Shown: positions 1 to 8,153, counted from the first letter of the stretch. The stretch is DNA of 64,000 bases from Achromobacter animicus (GCF_902859585.1 NZ_CADIJM010000014.1:1-64000); one strand, 5' to 3'. Program-made: numbers and translations. Notes: a model not told the origin generated them from the sequence alone.

Positions 1-73
1 CTAATACGTCGGCGCGGGGCGCGGCTATGCGCTGCTGGCCTCAAAACATCCTTGGTATATCGCTTTAATTAAG

Positions 74-107
74 AAACCCCTCGCGGCTGGCGCCGCGAGG
101 GGTTTTT
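74..107. terminator. Bidirectional intrinsic terminator
   Basis: A 14-bp perfect stem (74-87 with 92-105) closes on a 4-base loop and is followed on the plus side by a T-rich run. The minus side also reads into a shorter T-rich stretch. It lies 24 bases past the stop of the class II aldolase gene, so it most likely ends that transcript. It may also stop transcription entering from the left of the window. Positions 1-73 show no supportable gene. Confidence 0.85.
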
Positions 108-130
108 GTTTGGGTTCGATGTTTTCGAGG

Positions 131-871
131 TTAGGGCAGCTGGCGGCGCAGGGCTTCGAAGAACAGCTCGGACTGCAGGCGTTCGCTTTGGATCTGTGCG
201 GCGACCTTCGCTGCGATTTCCGCGTTGACGGGTTCGAGCGGACGCCCGGTGGATTGTGCGAGGACTTGCGCGGTACAGGCGCGTTCGAGGAAGAAGAGGT
301 CGTCGTACGCGTAATCGAGTCGTTCCCCGCAGACGACGACGCCATGATTGCCCAAAAAGACGATGTCGGCGCCCTGCATGGCGTGGGCGATGCGTTCGCC
401 TTCGGTCACGTCCAACGCGAGTCCGTTGTATTCCGCGTCGATGGCAAGCCGGCCATGGAAGCGCATGGCGTTTTGGGACAGGGTGGTGTCCAAGCCGCGA
501 TCGGAAGTAAGGGTGAGCGCGGTGGCGTAGGGCATGTGGGTGTGCAGCACACAGGCCTTGCCGGCGATGCGATGGATCGCGGCGTGGATGAACATGGCTG
601 TCGGTTCAACCTCGTGCCGGCCGGCGAGTTTGTTGCCATACGCGTCGACGAGCACGATGTCTTCCGCCTGGACCTCGTTCCACATCAGGCCTCGAGGGTT
701 GAGAAGGAAATGATCGGGGTCGCCGGGCAACGCGACGCTGAAGTGGTTGCAGACGCCTTCGCCCAAGCCGTGAGCTGCCGCCGCACGTAGTGCCAGCGCC
801 AGATCCGTGCGCAAGGCGGTTACGGGATCGGCATGGAAGAGAGCGTCGGCGAAACCGGGTTCCTGGTTCAT
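131..871 (-). CDS. Class II aldolase/adducin family protein
   Basis: This 246-residue cytoplasmic protein of the class II aldolase/adducin fold resembles L-fuculose-phosphate aldolase, a zinc-dependent aldolase or decarboxylase family. The zinc-binding His pair sits in a VLHTHMPYA motif (H110, H112), and a third His lies in GNHGVVV (H176). The ATG at 871 is preferred over an in-frame TTG at 883 because AAGG stands 5 bases before it. The haloacid dehalogenase gene lies 30 bases upstream on the same strand, so the two probably share a transcript. The exact substrate cannot be told. A second member of this family lies at 51195-51974. Confidence 0.85.
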   Translation of the reverse strand: MNQEPGFADALFHADPVTALRTDLALALRAAAAHGLGEGVCNHFSVALPGDPDHFLLNPRGLMWNEVQAEDIVLVDAYGNKLAGRHEVEPTAMFIHAAIHRIAGKACVLHTHMPYATALTLTSDRGLDTTLSQNAMRFHGRLAIDAEYNGLALDVTEGERIAHAMQGADIVFLGNHGVVVCGERLDYAYDDLFFLERACTAQVLAQSTGRPLEPVNAEIAAKVAAQIQSERLQSELFFEALRRQLP

Positions 872-901
872 GGCAACCTTCAAAAAAAGATGAGAGGGGG
901 A

Positions 902-1612
902 TCAGAGCCAGCCGGCGTCGCGGAACAGGTCAGGCACACGATCCAGAGTTGCTACGGTAGCTTCAGGGCGGTAGTCAGGCAAGGGCTTGCGGCCGGTGCC
1001 GCGGTCGATCCAGATGCATCGGAAGCCGATGTCCCGGGCCGCGACGAGGTCCAGGTGCGGGCTGGCGCAGATGTGCACGACGTCTGCTGGGGTGACTCCC
1101 AGCGCTTGATGGGCGTGGGCGAAGATGGCGCGTGACGGCTTGTAGGCGTGGGCCTGCTCGGCCGTGATGACGCGGTCGATATGGCCGCCCAGTTGGGCGA
1201 CGTTGCCGGCGATGATGTCGTCGTCCGTGTTGGAAATGATGCAAAGGCGGAAACCGGCTTGCTTGAGCTTGGCGAGCGTGTCGACGACTTCAGGAAACGG
1301 TGGCATGCGGGAGATGCTGCTCGTGAGCATCGTTGCGTCTTCGGGCCGGTACGGAAGGCCAAAATGCGCCAGGGTGAGCCGCAATGATTCGCGGGTTACG
1401 TCAGCGAAGTTGCGGTAGGGCGGGGTGCGCTCGAGGCGGTGCTCGTGATCGTCGTATTCATGCAGGAACTGCGCAGCGGAGGGCCGTGGTGTGGACCCGG
1501 GGTGGGCCTCGAGGATCTTTTCCACTGCGGCCTGCAGGCCTTCGTCCCATTGAATGAGCGTGCCGTAGCAGTCAAAGGTGAGCCATTGGGGTCGAGTGTG
1601 ATCGAGGGGCAT
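902..1612 (-). CDS. Haloacid dehalogenase type II (HAD superfamily)
   Basis: A 236-residue HAD hydrolase. The nucleophile Asp is D14 in LTFDCYGT, motif II is S127 in IISNT, motif III Lys is K158 in YKPS, and the acidic motif follows near D188. The DxYGT form of motif I and the length fit L-2-haloacid dehalogenases, which replace a halogen with hydroxyl through an aspartyl ester; a general phosphatase role cannot be excluded. The ATG is preceded by GAAGGAA, a good ribosome binding site. It is the first gene of a likely two-gene operon with the class II aldolase and is divergent from a LysR gene that may control it. Confidence 0.8.
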   Translation of the reverse strand: MPLDHTRPQWLTFDCYGTLIQWDEGLQAAVEKILEAHPGSTPRPSAAQFLHEYDDHEHRLERTPPYRNFADVTRESLRLTLAHFGLPYRPEDATMLTSSISRMPPFPEVVDTLAKLKQAGFRLCIISNTDDDIIAGNVAQLGGHIDRVITAEQAHAYKPSRAIFAHAHQALGVTPADVVHICASPHLDLVAARDIGFRCIWIDRGTGRKPLPDYRPEATVATLDRVPDLFRDAGWL

Positions 1613-1634
1613 GTCGGTTCCTTCAGCGAGGGTG

Positions 1635-1654
1635 GAATCTACAGCGTAAGATTC
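1635..1654. promoter_or_regulatory. Candidate LysR operator (inverted repeat)
   Basis: GAATCT and AGATTC form a perfect 6-bp inverted repeat around 8 bases in the divergent intergenic space between the HAD gene and the LysR gene. ATC-N10-GAT inside it is close to the usual LysR-type box. Binding is inferred from position and symmetry only. Confidence 0.4.
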
Positions 1655-1763
1655 TGGTGGCGCAGTTGTGAAATTAATAAAAATCGTACACTCAGTTGAT
1701 TGCTAAATAAGCCTGTCCTGTGTGAAGGTCATGGCGGGCGCTGTCCAATACGAGTTGAACCGG

Positions 1764-2633
1764 ATGCTGGATCTTGAACTATTGAAGACGCTGGTCTGCG
1801 TCGTGGACGAAGGCAGTTTCACCCGTGCCGCCAGCCGGGTGCATCGCACGCAATCGACCGTCAGTCAGCAGGTGCGCAAGCTTGAGCAGAGCGTGGGCAA
1901 GACGTTGCTGCTTCGCGACCGTGCCGGCGGCAATGTGTCGGCAACCGAGGACGGCGAGCTGATGTTGACCTATGCGCGACGCTTGCTGGCGATCGCAGGG
2001 GAGGCGGAGCACGTGTTGTCGGCGCCGCGGACCGCGCGGGTGATACGGCTGGGTGTGCCGGAGGACTTCGATGTGTCGCGGTTGACAGTGCTGCTGGCGG
2101 AATTTGCCGCGCGCCACGCGCAGGTGCGGTTGGAAACGCTTAGCGGCATGAGCACAGATCTTCGCGCCGGGCTGGCGTCCGGCGAGCTGGAGCTGGCGCT
2201 GGTCAAGCGGGAGCCTGGCGATGGTCCTTGCCTTGCGGCATGGCCGGAACGCCTGGTGTGGGTGGGCGGTCGACAGCGCAATGAGAAGGCAGCGGTGGTG
2301 CCGTTGGTCCTATTTCCGCAGGGATGTGTCTATCGCAAGCGGATGATCTATGCGCTGGAAAGCGCCGGGCAGCCGTGGCATATCGCGTACCACAGCCATA
2401 GTCTGGCCGGCGTGCAGGCAGCGGTCGCGGCGGGGTTGGGGATCAGTCTGTTGCCGACCTCGGCGCGGCTGGAGACGCACGTTGAACTGGCCGCTGCAGA
2501 CGGATTTGCCGATGTGCCGCCCACCGAGCTGGCGATCGTGGGCGACGCGCGCGGGCTTGGCGCCGTCGGGATCGATCTGCTGGATGCGCTGAAGCAGGCC
2601 ATTGACGGGGACTTGGCACCGTACGCGCCTTAA
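1764..2633 (+). CDS. LysR family transcriptional regulator
   Basis: About 289 residues. An N-terminal winged helix-turn-helix (roughly residues 3-60, with the typical DEGSFTRAAS and TQSTVSQQVRKLE segments) precedes a substrate-binding domain. The start at 1764 gives the usual LysR beginning, MLDLELLKT. In-frame GTG 1722 and ATG 1731 would add 14 or 11 residues, and none of the three has an ideal ribosome binding site. It is divergent from the haloacid dehalogenase-aldolase pair, the classic layout for a LysR protein controlling its neighbours. The effector is unknown. Confidence 0.85.
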   Translation: MLDLELLKTLVCVVDEGSFTRAASRVHRTQSTVSQQVRKLEQSVGKTLLLRDRAGGNVSATEDGELMLTYARRLLAIAGEAEHVLSAPRTARVIRLGVPEDFDVSRLTVLLAEFAARHAQVRLETLSGMSTDLRAGLASGELELALVKREPGDGPCLAAWPERLVWVGGRQRNEKAAVVPLVLFPQGCVYRKRMIYALESAGQPWHIAYHSHSLAGVQAAVAAGLGISLLPTSARLETHVELAAADGFADVPPTELAIVGDARGLGAVGIDLLDALKQAIDGDLAPYAP

Positions 2634-2657
2634 CGCTGGCAATTGGCTGCGCTGGGA

Positions 2658-3062
2658 TCAGCGCACGTCGCCGTCGAGGTAGAACCATTGTCCGTTCTCG
2701 CGCACGAAGCGGCTGGTCTCGTGCATGCGGCTGGCGCGGCCGTCCAGGCGGCTTCTGGCTACGAATTCGACGGTGGCGTGTTCGGCGTCCTGGTCGGCTG
2801 CGGCCTTGATCTGCAGGCCAAGCCATTTCAAACCGGGCGAATTGGACTCGAGTGACGCGGGGCGCGTGGTGGGATGCCAAGTGGCCAGCAGGTAGGGCAG
2901 CTTGTCCAGCACGAAGGCGCTGTATCGCGAGCGCATGAGGGCTTCGGCAGTGGGGGCTTGAAGCGATTGCGGGCCGTCGTGCCAGCGGCCGCAGCAGTCG
3001 GCGTAGGAACGAGGACTGCCGCAGGGGCAAGGCGCTTTGGTGTGACTTGGTTGCTTCGGCAC
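2658..3062 (-). CDS. YchJ family SEC-C motif protein
   Basis: A 134-residue protein of the YchJ/UPF0225 family. It carries an N-terminal zinc-binding SEC-C motif (C12, C14, C23, C24 in CPCGSPRSYADCC), followed by the family's MRSRYSAFV and LLATWHPTTRP segments and an NTF2-like beta-rich end. Function is not established for the family; the SEC-C motif suggests metal binding and protein contacts. The start codon is GTG and no strong ribosome binding site precedes it. The gene converges with the LysR gene, leaving 24 bases between stops. Confidence 0.85.
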   Translation of the reverse strand: MPKQPSHTKAPCPCGSPRSYADCCGRWHDGPQSLQAPTAEALMRSRYSAFVLDKLPYLLATWHPTTRPASLESNSPGLKWLGLQIKAAADQDAEHATVEFVARSRLDGRASRMHETSRFVRENGQWFYLDGDVR

Positions 3063-3099
3063 GGCGGGGAGTTGAAGTGAGTTGTCTTGCGAGAGAGGA

Positions 3100-3372
3100 T
3101 TACGCCAACAGGTCAGTGTATTCGGGATGTCGGCGGATGTAGGCGTCGGCGTAGGAGCAGTAGGGGCGGACCTTCCAGCCGTTTTCGCGCGCGGTGAGCA
3201 GTGCCTGGCGGGTCAGTTCGGCGGCGATGCCGCGGCCGCCGACCGCACTGGGCACGCCCGTGTGCGTGATGGCCATGGCGCCGTTTTCGAGCTGATAGTC
3301 CAGGACGCAGATTACGCCGTCGACGGTGGCGGTGAAGCGGGAACGGTCGGTGTCGTGAATTACGGAAATCAT
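3100..3372 (-). CDS. Small GNAT family N-acetyltransferase (YjdJ-like)
   Basis: A 90-residue single-domain acyltransferase. The acetyl-CoA loop lies near residues 44-58 in VGGRGIAAELTRQAL, with a following WKVRPYCSYADAYIRRHPEY end typical of the short GCN5-related group that includes E. coli YjdJ. The acceptor is unknown. The ATG at 3372 has AAGGAG 8 bases upstream. The gene lies just upstream of YchJ (37-bp gap), so the two may be co-transcribed. The 550 bases before it hold a tandem repeat instead of a gene. Confidence 0.8.
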   Translation of the reverse strand: MISVIHDTDRSRFTATVDGVICVLDYQLENGAMAITHTGVPSAVGGRGIAAELTRQALLTARENGWKVRPYCSYADAYIRRHPEYTDLLA

Positions 3373-3548
3373 TCGAGAAAACTCCTTCGTTGGTGACGAA
3401 GACGGTCGGATAGAGAACGCATTTCTTGCCGAGAGCAGGTTCCTGTCTCACGACGGGGCACCCTTCTCACGATCAGGCACTTAAAAGCGGAGCAAGTTTC
3501 GGACCTGCGCAAAGCGTCGCCGGTGGAGAGGCGTTGCCAATAGCGTCG

Positions 3549-3740
3549 CCGGTGGAAAACCTTGCCGGTGGAAAACCTTGCCGTTGGAAAAGCGTGCCGT
3601 TGGAAAAGCGTGCCGGTGGAAGAGCGTGCCGGTGGAAAAGCGTGCCGTTGGAAAAGCGTGCCGGTGGAAAAGCGTGCCGGTGGAAAAGCGTGTTGGTGCA
3701 AAAGCGTGCCGGTGGAAAAGCATGCCGGCGCAAAGGCGCG
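3549..3740. repeat. 16-bp minisatellite, 12 tandem copies
   Basis: Twelve head-to-tail copies of a 16-base unit, consensus CCGGTGGAAAAGCGTG, run without gaps. Variation is mainly at unit position 4 (G or T) and in the first and last copies; degenerate copies also precede 3549. Because 16 is not a multiple of 3, the array stays open in several frames and creates artificial 16-residue repeat proteins on both strands. It fills the gap 3373-3925 between the GNAT gene and the 3-hydroxyacyl-CoA dehydrogenase gene, where no convincing gene is seen. Confidence 0.9.
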
Positions 3741-3925
3741 CCAGCCCATTGCGCATGACGTTTGAGCAAGATTTTCCAATATCGGCTTCATACATAAACC
3801 GCGGTGCACCCTCGGTCGCCCCGCCACGCGGCGCTTGGATTGGCTTTGGCTGCGGACGTTCGATGTCGACTCCCAAGATGTTAGCGCCGCCGAACTGAAC
3901 GCCCCGGCGTCCCTTTCCGAGGGTC

Positions 3926-5011
3926 TCACCGGCGCAACACTTTGATCAACGCAGTGAGTTGCGCGTCGCGGGCTTCGACGAGGTCTGCGATGCTTTGGTG
4001 GCCGGCCTCGGCGTTGACGCCTTCTATCAGGCGTTGTTGCAGTGCTGGCGTGACCTCGGGGGTGCCGAGGTCATCCCACCAGGTCTGCACGGGGCCTAGC
4101 AAGTGATGCATGAAGTGGGCGAGGCCGCCTTCGCCGCCGCCCAGGTTGAACGTCATGTGGGGGCCGAAAAGGGCCCAGCGCAGGCCGGGGCCTTGGGAGA
4201 CGGCGGCGTCGATGTCCGCGACGCTGGCGACGTTTTCGGCGGCCAGGTGGATGGCCTCCCGCCATAGGGCGGCTTGCAGGCGGTTGGCGATGTGGCCCGG
4301 GACTTCCTTGTTCAGCCGGATGGGGTGTTTGCCCATGCTGCGGTAGAAGTCGATAGCGCGGTCTATGGTGTCGGCGGAAGTCTGATCGCCGCCGACGACT
4401 TCGACCAGCGGGATGAGGTGGGGCGGATTGAACGGGTGGCCGATCAAGAAACGCTGGGGATGGCGGCAGCGCGATTGCAGACGGCTCATGATGAGGCCGG
4501 ACGAACTGGAGGCGACGATGACGTGCGGTGGCAGGATGGCGTCGATGCGGGCGAAGAGGTCGGTTTTGAAATCTTCGCGCTCGGGCGCGTTTTCCTGGAC
4601 GAAGTCGACGCCAGCCAGGGCGGTTTGCAGGTCGGGGTCGAAGCGCAACGCGTCGGCGGTGGCGCCGGGGCGCACGTGGCCGAGCTCGGCCAGGACCGGC
4701 CATGCCGCCTGCACGCGGGCAAGGGTCTGGGCCTGTGCATGCGGGCCGGGATCGCTGACGACGACTTCCAGCCCGTGCGCGAGGAACAGGGCAGCCCAAC
4801 TGGCGCCGATGGTGCCGGCGCCGACGATGGCGACCCGGCGGATGGGGCCGGGGCTGGAAGAAATAGAACTGGGTGGAACGGAACTGGACGAAACAGGACC
4901 GGGCAAGGCAGAGCTGGACGAAGCAGGACCGGACGAAGCAGGGCCGGACGAGGCAGAACCGGACGAAGCAGAACCGGACGAAGCAGAACTAGACGGCGCA
5001 ATGCTGGACAT
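3926..5011 (-). CDS. 3-hydroxyacyl-CoA dehydrogenase family protein (L-carnitine dehydrogenase-like)
   Basis: A 361-residue NAD-dependent dehydrogenase. After a Ser/Ala/Gly/Pro tail (residues 1-56) comes a Rossmann fold with GAGTIG at 64-69, then the catalytic-region motif IGHPFNPPHLIPLVEVVGG and the helical C-terminal domain (NKEVPGHIANRLQAALWREA). The core length and motifs fit the L-carnitine dehydrogenase/lambda-crystallin branch, which oxidises 3-hydroxy acids or their CoA esters. The ATG at 5011 is preceded by AAAGGAGA. The low-complexity tail is encoded by a 15-bp tandem repeat and is absent from typical family members. The true substrate is uncertain. Confidence 0.8.
   Translation of the reverse strand: MSSIAPSSSASSGSASSGSASSGPASSGPASSSSALPGPVSSSSVPPSSISSSPGPIRRVAIVGAGTIGASWAALFLAHGLEVVVSDPGPHAQAQTLARVQAAWPVLAELGHVRPGATADALRFDPDLQTALAGVDFVQENAPEREDFKTDLFARIDAILPPHVIVASSSSGLIMSRLQSRCRHPQRFLIGHPFNPPHLIPLVEVVGGDQTSADTIDRAIDFYRSMGKHPIRLNKEVPGHIANRLQAALWREAIHLAAENVASVADIDAAVSQGPGLRWALFGPHMTFNLGGGEGGLAHFMHHLLGPVQTWWDDLGTPEVTPALQQRLIEGVNAEAGHQSIADLVEARDAQLTALIKVLRR
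4871..4990. repeat. 15-bp in-frame coding repeat
   Basis: Eight tandem 15-base units (five close copies at 4916-4990, three degenerate before them), with a unit like GGACGAAGCAGAACC on the plus strand. Read on the minus strand they encode SASSG/GPASS pentapeptides in the N-terminal tail of the dehydrogenase. The unit is a multiple of 3, so copy changes would alter tail length without a frameshift. Confidence 0.85.
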
Positions 5012-5120
5012 GCAGGTCTCCTTTGTTGGGTTTGCTGCATTGTGAAGCAAAGCAAGGGCCGTTGCCACGCGGGCAGTGCGGCGGCAACATAAGGGCTTTC
5101 CGACCTCTCGGGAGCCTTGC

Positions 5121-5747
5121 ATGAGTCCGACGCCCGCGCGCGAAACCGTTCCGTATTTCTGCCAATGGGAGTCCGCGCATCGGGCGGGCGAGATCATTCG
5201 CAAGGAGCTGGATCTGGCGCACGACCCCGCATGGCGCGATTCCGGCGCACGGGATCTGCACGAGTATGTGCGCTGGGCCAGCCATGTCTGCGGGATGGCA
5301 TGTTTGAAGATGGTGCTGGCGGCGCGGACCGGGCGCGTTCATCCAACCTTGGCGCTCGCCCGCGGCAGCTTGCCGTATGGCGCCTACGTGGAGGAAGCGG
5401 ACGGAAACATCAAGGGCCTGATCTATGCGCCGTTCGTGCGATATGTAGCCGACATTTTCGGTTTGCATGCGCAGGTGTGCGTCGATCTGCCCGCGTCGGA
5501 CCTGCCGGGTCTGATGGCGCAGTCGGATTTCTTCATGGCGTCGGTCCACCCCTGGATTCGATGGCCCGACATGGAGCCACCGAAAAAAGGCGGACATCTG
5601 GTGCTGGTGACGCGCGCCACGCCCACGTCTGTGAGGTTTCACAACCCGTCGGGCGAGCCGGGTTCGCAAGCGGATGTGGAGCTGCCGCTGGCTGATTTCG
5701 ACAAGTTTTACGCTGGGCGCGGCGTCGCGATTATGGCGGGCGGCTGA
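5121..5747 (+). CDS. C39-like cysteine peptidase family protein
   Basis: A 208-residue protein with a papain-like C39/C39_2 pattern: C57 in HVCGMACLKMVL as the likely nucleophile, H159 in GGHLVLVT as the general base and N175 in FHNPSG as the third residue. There is no signal peptide or transmembrane segment, so it appears to be a free cytoplasmic enzyme and not a bacteriocin-exporter domain. The start at 5121 has GGGAG 7 bases upstream; the longer reading frame from 5076 lacks such a site. It is divergent from the dehydrogenase gene and converges with an efflux pump gene. The substrate is unknown and peptidase activity is an inference. Confidence 0.65.
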   Translation: MSPTPARETVPYFCQWESAHRAGEIIRKELDLAHDPAWRDSGARDLHEYVRWASHVCGMACLKMVLAARTGRVHPTLALARGSLPYGAYVEEADGNIKGLIYAPFVRYVADIFGLHAQVCVDLPASDLPGLMAQSDFFMASVHPWIRWPDMEPPKKGGHLVLVTRATPTSVRFHNPSGEPGSQADVELPLADFDKFYAGRGVAIMAGG

Positions 5748-5767
5748 AGCAAGATACCGACGCGCGC

Positions 5768-7165
5768 TCAGGCGTTGCGGGCGCGGCGCAGGAAGCGCAC
5801 GGTCAGCACGACGGTGATGACGTAGCTGACCGTGATCACGCTGTAGGCCGCGGGCAGGCTGGCATGCCAGTCCGGCAAGAGATGCAGGATGGTGCCCATG
5901 ACTGCAACGCCGACCAACGCGCCGGATTGGCGATTGGCGTTCAAGGCTGCCGCTGCGCTGTTGGCGTGCTGGCTGCCAGAGACCTGCATGACGATGCTGG
6001 TCATCGCAGGCACCGCGATGCCAACGCCCAGGTTGGCCAGGGCGACGACAACGGCGAAGGGCCAGTAGGCGACGCCGGGTGTAAAGGTGGCGATGCCGAC
6101 GGCGCTCATCAGCGCTGCGAGCGTGACGCCGCCCAGCAGCGAGGCCGACACGCTCCACCGCGACGACACGCGGCCCGAGATGAGATTGCCGATGGAGAAC
6201 ACCGCCAGCATCGGCACGAGTTCGATGCCCGTCTGCAACGCATCGGCGCCGCGCGCGTGTTGCAGTAACAGGCTCAGCAGGAACAACTGGCCATATGAGG
6301 CGAGGTTGATGAGAAAGCCCACGCCGTTGGCGGCGGCGAATTGACGGGTGGCGAAGAGCGCACGCGGGATGATGGGCTGGGCGTGCCGGCGTTCGCGGTG
6401 CACGAGCAGCGCCGTGGCGGAGAGGCTCAGCAGCGCCGTGGCAGCGATCGACGGGGAGGTCCAGCCATACGCGTTGCCCTGGATCAGGACGAAGCACAAG
6501 GAAGACAGCGCGACGACGCCGAGCAGGTGGCTCAAGGGGTTGAGCGCGCGGGGACGCCGCGGCGCGGTTGCGATGCGGCGGCGGGCGAGCCACAGGCCGG
6601 CCAGACCCAGCGGGATGTTGATGAGGAAGATGCTGCGCCAGCCGAACTGGTGGATGAGCGCGCCGCCAAGCAACGGTCCGGATGCGCCAGCGACGGCCAC
6701 AATGGCTGACCATGCGGCCAGCATGCGGTTGCGCACATTTTCGTCGGCATAGGCGTGCGTGAGCAGGCTGAGCGAGCTGGGCATGAAGAGCGCCGCGCCA
6801 ACGCCCTGCAGCATCCGCGCCGCGATCAGCATGTCGGCGTTCGGCGCCAGCCCGCAAAGCAGGGACGCGGCGGTGAACACGCCCAGCCCGGTCAGGTAGA
6901 GCGTCTTGGCGCCATAGCGGTCGGCCAGCGCGCCGGCAACCAGAAGCAACGCGGCGAAGGTCAGGGTGTAGCCGTCGACGATCCAGACGAGGTCCGTGAG
7001 CGGCACGGTGAACTGGAGCGCGATGCTGGGGATTGCGACATTGACCACCGTCACGTCGAGCATGGCCATGACGAAGCCGACGGCCAGGGTGACCAAGGGC
7101 ACCCATCCCGTGGAGGAAGCGGGCGGCACGTCCATTGAAATGACGGGGCGGCAGGCGGAGGACAT
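5768..7165 (-). CDS. MFS transporter, DHA2 (EmrB/QacA-like) drug efflux
   Basis: A 465-residue inner-membrane proton antiporter with about 14 hydrophobic segments. It shows the DHA2 signatures MLDVTVVNVAIPSI in helix 1, ADRYGAKTLYLTG between helices 2 and 3, and GASGPLLGGALIHQFGWRSIFLINIP in helix 5. It probably exports toxic organic compounds. The start at 7165 gives MSSACRP; an ATG at 7135 (MDVPPAS) is a close alternative. It is divergent from a LysR gene with an inverted repeat between the two, so that regulator probably controls it. Confidence 0.85.
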   Translation of the reverse strand: MSSACRPVISMDVPPASSTGWVPLVTLAVGFVMAMLDVTVVNVAIPSIALQFTVPLTDLVWIVDGYTLTFAALLLVAGALADRYGAKTLYLTGLGVFTAASLLCGLAPNADMLIAARMLQGVGAALFMPSSLSLLTHAYADENVRNRMLAAWSAIVAVAGASGPLLGGALIHQFGWRSIFLINIPLGLAGLWLARRRIATAPRRPRALNPLSHLLGVVALSSLCFVLIQGNAYGWTSPSIAATALLSLSATALLVHRERRHAQPIIPRALFATRQFAAANGVGFLINLASYGQLFLLSLLLQHARGADALQTGIELVPMLAVFSIGNLISGRVSSRWSVSASLLGGVTLAALMSAVGIATFTPGVAYWPFAVVVALANLGVGIAVPAMTSIVMQVSGSQHANSAAAALNANRQSGALVGVAVMGTILHLLPDWHASLPAAYSVITVSYVITVVLTVRFLRRARNA

Positions 7166-7219
7166 GGCAAGTTTCTTTCTGATGGCGCAACGCGCGGAGA
7201 GGGCAAAGCTTAGGCGGAT

Positions 7220-7277
7220 CCTTTGATGCAAAAAAGCCGAATTACTGCTTTATAGTCATGCAGAATTGCATCAAAGG
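7220..7277. promoter_or_regulatory. Candidate operator: spaced 11-bp inverted repeat
   Basis: CCTTTGATGCA (7220-7230) and its exact reverse complement TGCATCAAAGG (7267-7277) bracket the divergent promoter space between the DHA2 pump and the LysR gene, 47 bases apart centre to centre. A second small dyad, ATGCA-N4-TGCAT (7258-7271), overlaps the right arm. The layout suggests two binding sites for one regulator, probably the LysR protein itself. Confidence 0.5.
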
Positions 7278-7283
7278 CTTGAA

Positions 7284-8153
7284 ATGGATTGGGATAACGC
7301 ACGGATATTTCTGGCGATCCACCGCGTGGGAACGCTGCGCGGCGCTGCGGCGGTTCTGCAGATCGACCAGGCCACTGCCGGCCGGCGTTTGGCGGCATTG
7401 GAAGCGTCGTTGGACGCGCGACTTTTCCTGCGCACGCCGGGCGGATACGTGCCGACAGCGGCGGGCGAGCTGGCCTTTGCCGCCGCCGAGCGCATGGAGC
7501 AGGCGGCTGACCAGCTTCAACGCCAGATGCAGGGGCTGGATCACCGACTGTCCGGCGTTGTCCGGATAGCGACTTCGGAAACGGTGGCTCGCTACTTCAT
7601 CATGGAAGCCATCAAGCGGGTCCATGCCGAGCACCCGGATATCCGCGTGGTGCTGTCCACCGGCATTCAGATCAGCAATCTGACGCGCCGCGAGGCCGAT
7701 CTGGCCATCCGCAACATCAAGCCCGACAACCCCGACCTGATCCATCGCCATCTGGCGCGCAAGGAGGTGGGGTTGTACGCGTCGCGGTCGTACCTGGCCG
7801 CGCATGGTGAACCCAAGCCCGGCACCGCGTTCGCGGGGCACACCTTGATCGCGTATCAGCAGGCCGTGCTGCCCGGCTGGTCGGACTCGCTATGCGGCGA
7901 GCCCACCCGCAACGGCCGCATCGGCGTCGAGGTGAATTCCGGGCTGATGATCATCGACGCGGTGGTGGCGGGACTGGGCATCGGCGAGTTGCCGACCCAT
8001 ATGGCGCCGGACCATCCCGAACTGGTGCGGATCTGGCCAGCCCGCAGCGAGGCCTATGACCTGTGGCTGGTGATGCATGGCGACCTGAACCGCACCGCGC
8101 GCGTGCGGGCGGTGGCGGACGCGATTGTCGACGTCTTCGAAGAGAGCAATTAG
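7284..8153 (+). CDS. LysR family transcriptional regulator
   Basis: A 289-residue regulator with an N-terminal winged helix (residues about 4-60; GTLRGAAAVLQIDQATAGRRLAALE) and a C-terminal ligand-binding domain starting near SGVVRIATSE. The ATG at 7284 has AAAGG 7 bases upstream; the longer frame from 7266 begins inside an inverted-repeat arm and is less likely. The divergent DHA2 efflux pump is the obvious target. The Trp-Asp-Asn start and the ATAGRRLAALE helix resemble LysR members that control efflux or aromatic metabolism. The inducer is unknown. Confidence 0.85.
   Translation: MDWDNARIFLAIHRVGTLRGAAAVLQIDQATAGRRLAALEASLDARLFLRTPGGYVPTAAGELAFAAAERMEQAADQLQRQMQGLDHRLSGVVRIATSETVARYFIMEAIKRVHAEHPDIRVVLSTGIQISNLTRREADLAIRNIKPDNPDLIHRHLARKEVGLYASRSYLAAHGEPKPGTAFAGHTLIAYQQAVLPGWSDSLCGEPTRNGRIGVEVNSGLMIIDAVVAGLGIGELPTHMAPDHPELVRIWPARSEAYDLWLVMHGDLNRTARVRAVADAIVDVFEESN

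Noticed and set aside
3549-3740. Possible CRISPR array
   Set aside because: The units are contiguous 16-bp tandem copies without unique spacers, and no cas genes are near.
3369-3929. Minus-strand frame with 16-residue HAFPPARFSTGTLFQR-like repeats
   Set aside because: It arises from the 16-bp minisatellite, has no family resemblance, overlaps the start of the GNAT gene, and similar frames exist in other phases.
4989-7190. Minus-strand frame of 733 codons
   Set aside because: It overlaps the DHA2 pump in another phase and the C39-like gene antisense; composition is Arg/His/Pro-rich, typical of GC-driven shadow frames.
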